From Anaerolineae bacterium (GTDB lineage Bacteria; Chloroflexota; Anaerolineae; DUEN01), in the NCBI GenBank assembly GCA_021159845.1, contig JAGHDS010000097.1, forward strand, positions 1 to 11,918: DNA of 11,918 bases, given 5' to 3'. The translations under genes were made by a program, and so were the position numbers. This document shows, piece after piece, positions 6,557-11,918 of the stretch (the first letter of the stretch is position 1; every line of letters begins with the position of its first letter). The notes below the pieces were generated by a model that was given only the letters and a program-made list of their open reading frames with translations, searched no databases and was not told the origin of the DNA.

Positions 6557-7855
6557 ATGCGCAAGCTAACGCGACGCCAGATGCTCAAACTGGGAGCCCT
6601 CGGGTGCGCCGGGATCGGACTGGGAGCGGGGTTCATCGACCATCAATGGTGGGAACGGGACCTGAGCGCCGCCCCCCCGCTTCCCACGCCCAGCCCACCA
6701 TCCCAATGGGCTGTCGAGGCACGCTTCTACACCTCGTTCATTGGCGAGGGATCACTAAACTGCGCGGCCTGCCACGAGGACACCAACGAGTCGTTGGAGG
6801 TCTCCTACTGCCACACGCCTCACACAGGGCCCTACGTACAATGCAACCTCTGTCCCCACCGGTGCGTCATCGCCGACGGCGAGCGCGGGCGATGTCGAGT
6901 GCGCGAAAACCGCGGCGGCAGGCTGTACTCGCTGGTGTATGGCAACCCGTGCGCCGTACACGTTGACCCCATTGAGAAGAAGCCCTTCTTTCACTTCCTG
7001 CCCGGCGCGGCTGCCCTCTCCCTGGCGACCGCCGGGTGTAATCTACGCTGTCTATACTGCCAGAACTGGACCATCTCCCAGGTGCCGCCGGAGAAGACGT
7101 CGAACATCAGCCTGCCCCCCGAGGTAGTGGCTGACTACGCGCAGCACGCTGGCGCTCAGGTCATCGCCTACACCTACTCTGAGCCTACCGTCTTCTACGA
7201 ATACATGATGGACACGGCCACGCTGACGCGCAAAGCCAACCTGCGCAACGTCGTCGTCACGGCCGGGTTCATCAACCAGGAGCCGCTACGGGCGCTGTGC
7301 GACGTGGTGGACGCCATCAAGATCGACCTCAAAGGCTACAGTGAGACGTTCTACCGCGATGTGTGCAGCGGGAAATTGGAACCCGTGCTGGAAGCGATCA
7401 AGACGATCTACGATTCCGGAACGCATCTGGAGATCGTAAACCTGGTCGTGCCCACGCTAAACGATGATCTGGAGCAATTACGCGATCTGGCCCGCTGGCT
7501 CGTGCGCGAGGTCAGCCCAGACGTCCCTCTGCATTTCAGCCGCTTCTACCCGCAATACAAGCTGACGAACCTCCCCCCCACGCCAGTGGAGACGCTCACG
7601 ACCGCTCGCAATATTGCTATGGAAGAAGGAGTTAAGTTCGTCTACGTAGGCAACGTGCCCGGCCATCCCGGGAACAACACCTACTGTCCCCGCTGCGGCC
7701 GGCCGATCATCGTACGCCAGGGATTCGCCGTGCTGGAGTACCACATCAAAGATGGCGCATGTGCCTACTGCGGTGAGCCGATCCCAGGCGTGTGGTGGCC
7801 CGATAAGCCGCCCAGGTCACCGGTCGAGATGCCTCCCGGCCCGGCGGACCAATGA
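6557..7855 (+). CDS. amrS: AmmeMemoRadiSam radical SAM enzyme with Tat signal and CxxCH insert
   Basis: A 432-residue radical SAM protein. The cluster motif CxxxCxxC is Cys161, Cys165, Cys168 (CNLRCLYC), followed by YTYSEPT (205-211). The usual AmrS cysteine module CNLCPHRC...GRCRVRENR lies at 96-119, and a C-terminal zinc-ribbon-like part has CPRC (377-380) and CAYC (402-405). Two things are unusual. The N terminus is a twin-arginine signal, TRRQMLK (5-11) plus a Gly/Ala-rich hydrophobic stretch to about 27, then a Pro-rich linker. Between ARFYTS and the first normal module lies an extra segment (about 62-91) with CAACH (69-73) and VSYCHTPH (82-89). CxxCH is the haem c attachment motif and the haem ligation genes are just upstream. 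Start: ATG with AAGGAG 9 nt upstream; an open extension to 6482 overlaps ccsA and would hide the signal. The reaction is unknown for the family. Confidence 0.93.
   Translation: MRKLTRRQMLKLGALGCAGIGLGAGFIDHQWWERDLSAAPPLPTPSPPSQWAVEARFYTSFIGEGSLNCAACHEDTNESLEVSYCHTPHTGPYVQCNLCPHRCVIADGERGRCRVRENRGGRLYSLVYGNPCAVHVDPIEKKPFFHFLPGAAALSLATAGCNLRCLYCQNWTISQVPPEKTSNISLPPEVVADYAQHAGAQVIAYTYSEPTVFYEYMMDTATLTRKANLRNVVVTAGFINQEPLRALCDVVDAIKIDLKGYSETFYRDVCSGKLEPVLEAIKTIYDSGTHLEIVNLVVPTLNDDLEQLRDLARWLVREVSPDVPLHFSRFYPQYKLTNLPPTPVETLTTARNIAMEEGVKFVYVGNVPGHPGNNTYCPRCGRPIIVRQGFAVLEYHIKDGACAYCGEPIPGVWWPDKPPRSPVEMPPGPADQ
6572..6637 (+). other. Twin-arginine (Tat) signal sequence of AmrS
   Basis: Residues 6-27 of AmrS: Arg6-Arg7, then QMLK matching the (S/T)RRxFLK consensus with Met for Phe, then a weakly hydrophobic Gly/Ala/Leu stretch typical of Tat rather than Sec signals. 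A possible AxA-type cleavage site is SAA at 37-39. Tat carries folded proteins, which fits an enzyme whose iron-sulfur cluster must be inserted in the cytoplasm. The segment could also remain as an anchor. Confidence 0.75.
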
Positions 7856-7911
7856 CCAGGAGGGGAACGGGGGCCGAGGCCAGGTCTCGCCCATGATAGA
7901 GGGGTGGTGAT

Positions 7912-7980
7912 ATGAGCATGAGAATATACAAGTGGTTACTTCCTATCCTGATCCTGTCCCTTTGCGCCCTGGGGGCATGT
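7912..7980 (+). other. Lipoprotein signal peptide with lipobox
   Basis: Residues 1-23 of the Memo-AMMECR1 protein. Arg4 and Lys7 form the basic part, WLLPILILSLCAL the hydrophobic part, and Leu20-Gly21-Ala22-Cys23 a textbook lipobox. Cys23 would be lipidated and cleavage would fall before it. An earlier Cys18 is not in a lipobox context. The Met at position 3 is an alternative start that leaves the signal intact. Confidence 0.85.
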
Positions 7981-9468
7981 TCGGGGCGCAGCAGGACAAC
8001 CGCGCCGGCAGCACCCGGGATGTCGGAGGCGGAAGGCCCTATCGCGATCACGGTCACCCCCGGCACCCAGCCGAGCGATTGGATTCGCCCGCCGGCCGTC
8101 GCCGGGTCCTGGTACCCAGATGATCCCGACAAACTCACCCAAATGATCGACGACATGCTGAACAGCGTTAAGCTGGTAGATGGTGCCCCTATCGGACTCA
8201 TCGTACCTCACGCGGGGTATGCGTACTCCGGCCCGGTGGCGGCTTACGGCTTCAAGCAACTGGAGAACGGGAAATATGACACTGCCATCATCATCGCCGC
8301 CGATCACCAGCCCCCGGTGTCACACCCCATATCCGTTTGGGCGAAGGGCGGCTTCCGAACCCCGTTGGGAGTCGTGCCGGTGGACGAGGGGATCGCCCAG
8401 GCGCTGATAGATGCCAGCCCGCTTATCACCTTCGATCCCGCCGCCCACCAGGGCGAACACCCCATCGAGATCGAACTCCCCTTCCTACAGCAGGTGTGCC
8501 CTACATGCCGCATCGTGCCGATACTCATGGGGACGGATGACGACCAGGCCATACAGGCGCTGGCCGACGCCCTGATAAAGGTTCTCCCCGGGAAACGAGC
8601 CGTCATCATCGCCAGCTCCGACCTATCCCACTACCCCAGGTACGAGGATGCCCGCCGCGTCGACAGCGCCACCCTCGGGGCCATCGAGACGGGAGATCCA
8701 GATGCGGTACGCTCGACGATCCGCAAGACGATGAAGGAACACATCTCCAATCTGGTCACATGTGCCTGCGGCGAGGCCCCTATCCTGGTGACGATGCGCG
8801 TAGCCCGCGGGCTGGGAGCCAATACCACTACCGTACTGCACTACGCGAACTCCGGTGATGTGCCGGGCGGGGACCGGGAGAGGGTCGTGGGCTACGGCGC
8901 CGTGATGTTCTGGCACTACACGCCGCCAGATCTCACACCGAAGCGGCGACAGACGCTCCTCACGCTGGCGCGGCGCACCCTGGAGAACTATCTGGAACAA
9001 GGCACCCTGCTGGCCTACAAGACGGATGATCCGGTGCTCAACCGGCGCGCGGGCGCGTTCGTCACCCTGAAAGAGCACGGCAGGCTGCGCGGGTGCATCG
9101 GGCACATCCGGGCCGACACGCCGCTGTACAGAGTCGTCCAGGAGATGGCTATTGCAGCGGGCACGCAAGATCCCCGTTTCCGGTCATTGAAGAGAGAGGA
9201 GCTCAACCAGACCACCATCGAGATTTCCGTGCTCTCCCCATTCCACCGCGTTACGGACACCAACCAGATTCGGGTAGGTGTAGATGGTCTGATGATCGTC
9301 AAGGGGAAGCAACGGGGGCTCCTCCTGCCGCAGGTGCCCGTGGAACAGGGATGGGATCGCCACGCCTTTCTGGAAGGACTATGCGAGAAAGCTTTCCTGC
9401 CTGAGGACTGCTGGCAAAAGGATGCCACCCTCTATGCCTTCACCGCCATCGTGTTCGGGGAGGAGTAG
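7912..9468 (+). CDS. amrB-amrA: Memo-AMMECR1 fusion lipoprotein (AmmeMemoRadiSam proteins B and A)
   Basis: A 518-residue two-domain protein. It opens with a lipoprotein signal: basic start, hydrophobic stretch 8-20, lipobox LGAC with Cys23, then a Ser/Thr/Ala/Pro-rich tether to about 55. The Memo domain (about 58-337), related to LigB-type extradiol dioxygenases, has PHAGYAYSG with His100, His132, EHPIEIELPFLQ (182-193), SSDLSH with Asp237/His240, and CACG with Cys286; these correspond to the metal and pocket residues of MEMO1 (His49, His81, His192, Cys244). The usual GPNH around the second His is AADH here. The AMMECR1 domain (about 341-518) has the signature LRGCIG (392-397) and AAGTQDPRF (415-423). 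A-B fusions are known in this system; what stands out is export to the outer face of the membrane. The start follows a GGTGGTGAT ribosome site 56 nt after amrS. Confidence 0.93.
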   Translation: MSMRIYKWLLPILILSLCALGACSGRSRTTAPAAPGMSEAEGPIAITVTPGTQPSDWIRPPAVAGSWYPDDPDKLTQMIDDMLNSVKLVDGAPIGLIVPHAGYAYSGPVAAYGFKQLENGKYDTAIIIAADHQPPVSHPISVWAKGGFRTPLGVVPVDEGIAQALIDASPLITFDPAAHQGEHPIEIELPFLQQVCPTCRIVPILMGTDDDQAIQALADALIKVLPGKRAVIIASSDLSHYPRYEDARRVDSATLGAIETGDPDAVRSTIRKTMKEHISNLVTCACGEAPILVTMRVARGLGANTTTVLHYANSGDVPGGDRERVVGYGAVMFWHYTPPDLTPKRRQTLLTLARRTLENYLEQGTLLAYKTDDPVLNRRAGAFVTLKEHGRLRGCIGHIRADTPLYRVVQEMAIAAGTQDPRFRSLKREELNQTTIEISVLSPFHRVTDTNQIRVGVDGLMIVKGKQRGLLLPQVPVEQGWDRHAFLEGLCEKAFLPEDCWQKDATLYAFTAIVFGEE

Positions 9469-11662
9469 GGCAACGACGAGAGCATTCGTCTCACTGGCCG
9501 CCATCGGGTTCACATCCACGGTCGCCCAGGTCGTGCTCACGCGCGAGTTGATGGCCACTTTCTACGGCAACGAGCTCCTTTTCGGCTTGGTGCTGGCGCT
9601 CTGGATGGCCTGGGTGGCCGTAGGCGCGTGGGGTGTGCCCCGGCTGAGGGTGCAACACGCCTATACCCCGGATGTGATCGCCGCGGGCCTGATCCTGCTC
9701 GCTCTGGCGTTCCCCGCGCAGATCGCCCTGGTGCGCGATGCCCGCTCCCTGCTTCACGTCACCCCCGGCGCCTTCGTTGAATTCAGGCGCATGGTGCTGG
9801 CCATCACGCTCATCCTGGCCCCGCTTTGCGTGCTCGCCGGATTCCTGTTCACGGCCAGCGCCCGCCTCGCGATGAGGGAGAGCCAGACGGCCGGGCAGGT
9901 CTACGTATGGGAGAGCATCGGCGCCGTCATCGGCGGGGCGGCGTTCAGCTTCGCCTTCATCCACTGGCTTGACCCCTTCCAGGTGGCGTTCCTGACGGGC
10001 GCGCTCAATCTGGCCACGGCAACCACTCTGGTACTCCCGCGTTCCGCCACGCTACCGCGCCGCGTCGTCCCGATCCTCGTCCTGGCAATATCGCTCGTGC
10101 CAGGGCTCCCCGCGGGGCACCTGCTCAACGAGAGAACGCTCCACCATCAGTGGCCGGACATGGTCTTCGCCGGAGATTCCCCCTATGGCCGCCTGGTCGT
10201 CCAGGCCCGGCACAGCCAACGCATCTTCTTCGAGAACGGCCTGCTGACCTTTGAGACCCAGGGCACGTTCCCCGAAGAGGTCGTTCACTTCCCACTGCTC
10301 GCCCATCCCGCCCCCAAGAGCGTCCTGCTCATCGGCGGGGGAGTCGCTGGCGACCTGCGAGAGATCCTCAAGCACCCCATCCAGCAGGTCACCTATGTTG
10401 AGCTCGATCCGCTGCTGATCCAGGCCGCCAGGACCCACCTTCCACCCGCCGATGCCGCCGTCCTGAATGACCCGCGCGTGCACATCGTCCTGTCCGACGG
10501 CCGCCGATACGTGAAGACCGCACCGCAACGCTTCGACGTGGTCATCCTGGACCTGCCCGAGCCGGCCACCGGCTCGCTCAACCGGTTCTACACCATAGAG
10601 TTCTTCAAAGAAGTACGTCGGATACTGAACCCTGACGGCATCTTCTCGCTAGGGCTCCCCTCGGCGGAGAATTACTGGAGCCCGGAGCTGGCTCGACGCA
10701 ACAGCAGCATCTACCGCACGTTACATGCCGTCTTCCCGGAGATCATTGTGCTCCCCGGCGAGCACAACTTCTTCCTGGCATCAGGGCAACCATTACCGAC
10801 AAACCCGGCGGTGCTTATCCACAGGCTGCACACGCGCCACGTGGCCACGCGCCGCGTGACCCCCACATACATCGAATATATCCTCACAACGGACCGCTTC
10901 GCCCAAATGCGCAAAGAGCTCGAATCCACCAGCGGGGTACGCCTCAACCGGGATCTGACGCCCATCTGCTATTATTACGACCTCGTCCTCTGGCTCTCGT
11001 TCTTCCACCCGAATTTGCGCTCCCTGTTCGAGAACGTCACCCTATTTAACCTATGGTGGATTGCAGCCGCGCTGTTGCCGATGATTCTTCTGGGGCGACT
11101 GCGCACGCGATGGGCCATACTGCTGGTGGTCAGTGGCACGGGACTGGCGGAGATGGTGTTCGAGATCATGACCTTGCTCGCCTTCCAAACACGACATGGC
11201 TATGCCTACGCGGAGCTGAGCCTCATCGTGATGGCGTTCATGGGCGGCCTTACCCTGGGGGCAGCCACCAGCGATCGGATACTCACGCGCTGGGCTCCAG
11301 CGGCAGGCGGCACCATGCAGCCCCGAGCCAGACGGGTGCTCATCGCCGTACAAGTCGCCGTGACTCTCTACAGCCTGGGCTTCCTCGCGATCATCCACTC
11401 ACCAGCCTCCGCGCTTGCCTTTACGTTCCCTTTGCTGGCCCTGGCGGCCGGGCATCTCACCGGCATGACCTTTCCCCTGGCTGTAGCGTTCATGCGGGAG
11501 GACGCGAGCGACGCCATCGGGACGCTATACGGTGCCGATCTCATCGGTGGCTGCGTAGGCGCGCTGCTCGGGGCCGCGCTTCTGATCCCGATCCTGGGCA
11601 TCCCCCACACGTGCATAGCGATGGCTCTGGTAGGATTAGCGAATATGATCCTTTTGTTGTAA
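9422..11662 (+). CDS. Membrane protein with spermidine-synthase-like domain (fused MFS/spermidine synthase type)
   Basis: A 746-residue protein: about seven membrane segments (21-232), a Rossmann methyltransferase-fold domain of the spermidine synthase family (about 250-455), and about seven more segments (541-746). In the soluble domain, DSPYGRLVV (252-260), IFFENG (268-273), EEVVHFPLLAHP (285-296), the nucleotide loop LLIGGGVAGD (302-311), YVELDP (325-330), SDGRRYV (358-364) and LNRFYTIEFF (386-395) follow the membrane-fused family pattern. The GGGDGG loop is GGGVAGD and the catalytic DSSDP is DLPEP (377-381), so classic polyamine synthesis is doubtful. The two membrane halves share a motif, YVWESIGAVIGGA (161-173) and YGADLIGGCVGAL (703-715), suggesting duplication. 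Start uncertain: ATG 9422 overlaps the fusion gene by 47 nt; ATG 9434 has a better spaced AAAGGA. It closes the operon; substrate unknown. Confidence 0.85.
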   Translation: MPPSMPSPPSCSGRSRATTRAFVSLAAIGFTSTVAQVVLTRELMATFYGNELLFGLVLALWMAWVAVGAWGVPRLRVQHAYTPDVIAAGLILLALAFPAQIALVRDARSLLHVTPGAFVEFRRMVLAITLILAPLCVLAGFLFTASARLAMRESQTAGQVYVWESIGAVIGGAAFSFAFIHWLDPFQVAFLTGALNLATATTLVLPRSATLPRRVVPILVLAISLVPGLPAGHLLNERTLHHQWPDMVFAGDSPYGRLVVQARHSQRIFFENGLLTFETQGTFPEEVVHFPLLAHPAPKSVLLIGGGVAGDLREILKHPIQQVTYVELDPLLIQAARTHLPPADAAVLNDPRVHIVLSDGRRYVKTAPQRFDVVILDLPEPATGSLNRFYTIEFFKEVRRILNPDGIFSLGLPSAENYWSPELARRNSSIYRTLHAVFPEIIVLPGEHNFFLASGQPLPTNPAVLIHRLHTRHVATRRVTPTYIEYILTTDRFAQMRKELESTSGVRLNRDLTPICYYYDLVLWLSFFHPNLRSLFENVTLFNLWWIAAALLPMILLGRLRTRWAILLVVSGTGLAEMVFEIMTLLAFQTRHGYAYAELSLIVMAFMGGLTLGAATSDRILTRWAPAAGGTMQPRARRVLIAVQVAVTLYSLGFLAIIHSPASALAFTFPLLALAAGHLTGMTFPLAVAFMREDASDAIGTLYGADLIGGCVGALLGAALLIPILGIPHTCIAMALVGLANMILLL

Positions 11663-11835
11663 ACACAGAACCGCACGCAAGCATGCCGCAAGGGTACAAC
11701 GCGGGACACTCCTCTCACCAAAAGGCTCAAAAGGGCGTCGCAGCTTCGATTGCCAGGCTTATCATGGGATCGAAAAAGCCCCAATGGAACCGCGGTGATT
11801 ACCCATAAGTGCGATATGTATGCTTAACATGTCTT
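11663..11835. other. Noncoding spacer after the operon
   Basis: No credible gene. A 6-bp inverted repeat TTCGAT (11745-11750)/ATCGAA (11769-11774) with an 18-nt loop is present, but without a GC-rich stem or T run it is not a clear terminator. Base use becomes less GC-rich toward 11800-11835. Confidence 0.4.
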
Positions 11836-11918
11836 TCTCCACCGCAGAGACGCCGAGGACGCAGAGGAACTCTCTTTTTTTCTTCCTCCTCAGCGCTCCC
11901 CGCGACTCCGCGGTGAGA
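11836..11918. repeat. Imperfect inverted repeat element reaching the right edge
   Basis: The left arm (11836-11864) starts TCTCCACCGCAGAGACGCC and the right arm (11892-11918) ends ACTCCGCGGTGAGA. The reverse complement of the right arm matches the left at about 19 of 27 positions after one gap, so the segment can fold into a long hairpin around a pyrimidine-rich, T-rich centre. The CACCGCAGAGACGC-type arm resembles intergenic repeats I recall from many environmental genomes, though I could not verify this. It may continue past the edge. The T-rich centre (seven Ts at 11875-11881) could also help end transcription of the operon. Confidence 0.55.

Noticed and set aside
6587..6613. Lipobox in the AmrS signal (GALGC, Cys17)
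   Set aside because: Ala at -3 and Leu at -2 fit the lipobox poorly and the Cys comes too early in the hydrophobic stretch; a plain Tat signal is simpler.
11053..11808. 251-codon plus-strand open frame inside and past the membrane protein gene
   Set aside because: Its product is rich in Arg, His, Ser and Pro as expected for an out-of-frame reading of GC-rich coding DNA, and the overlapping membrane protein is clearly the real frame.
11863..11881. Intrinsic terminator AGAG-GAA-CTCT followed by seven Ts
   Set aside because: The stem is only 4 bp with a 3-nt loop, too weak to call; it may still assist termination as part of the larger inverted repeat.
1..11918. CRISPR arrays, tRNA or rRNA genes, insertion sequences
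   Set aside because: No regularly spaced repeats, cloverleaf candidates, rRNA signature or transposase motifs were seen on either strand.

Overview
The window is GC-rich bacterial DNA with two divergent gene sets and a control region between them. Gene content and style suggest a thermophilic or anaerobic Chloroflexota bacterium: a LonC-like protease, a system II cytochrome c maturase, an AmmeMemoRadiSam set, strong Shine-Dalgarno sites and ATGA gene overlaps. That assignment is an impression from gene families, not a computed placement.

Left arm, minus strand (1-3892): a LonC-like AAA+/S16 protease (GTG start) overlaps by 4 nt a tandem universal stress protein. After a 141-nt gap comes the N-terminal part of a NagD-like HAD phosphatase that runs off the left edge. 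The protease and stress protein look like a protein-quality or stress unit driven by a near-consensus promoter at 3971-3999.

Control region (3893-4220): it holds the minus-strand promoter with a 12-bp palindrome at its predicted start point, an imperfect stem-loop, a tandem 10-bp direct repeat, and a plus-strand promoter (4161-4189) that the repeat abuts.

Right arm, plus strand (4221-11662): six tightly packed genes, resB, a Nudix hydrolase, ccsA, amrS (radical SAM), a Memo-AMMECR1 fusion (AmrB-AmrA), and a large membrane protein with a spermidine-synthase-like domain between two membrane halves. Three junctions overlap and the others are 16 and 56 nt.

The most interesting point is location. 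The radical SAM enzyme begins with a twin-arginine signal and carries an insert with a CxxCH haem-c-type motif. The Memo-AMMECR1 fusion begins with a lipoprotein signal. By the positive-inside rule the spermidine-synthase-like domain also falls outside the membrane. Together with the two-part haem-c ligation system in the same operon, this reads as an extracytoplasmic, possibly haem-linked version of the AmmeMemoRadiSam system, whose chemistry is still unclear. The right end (11663-11918) is noncoding and ends in an imperfect inverted repeat that reaches the window edge.
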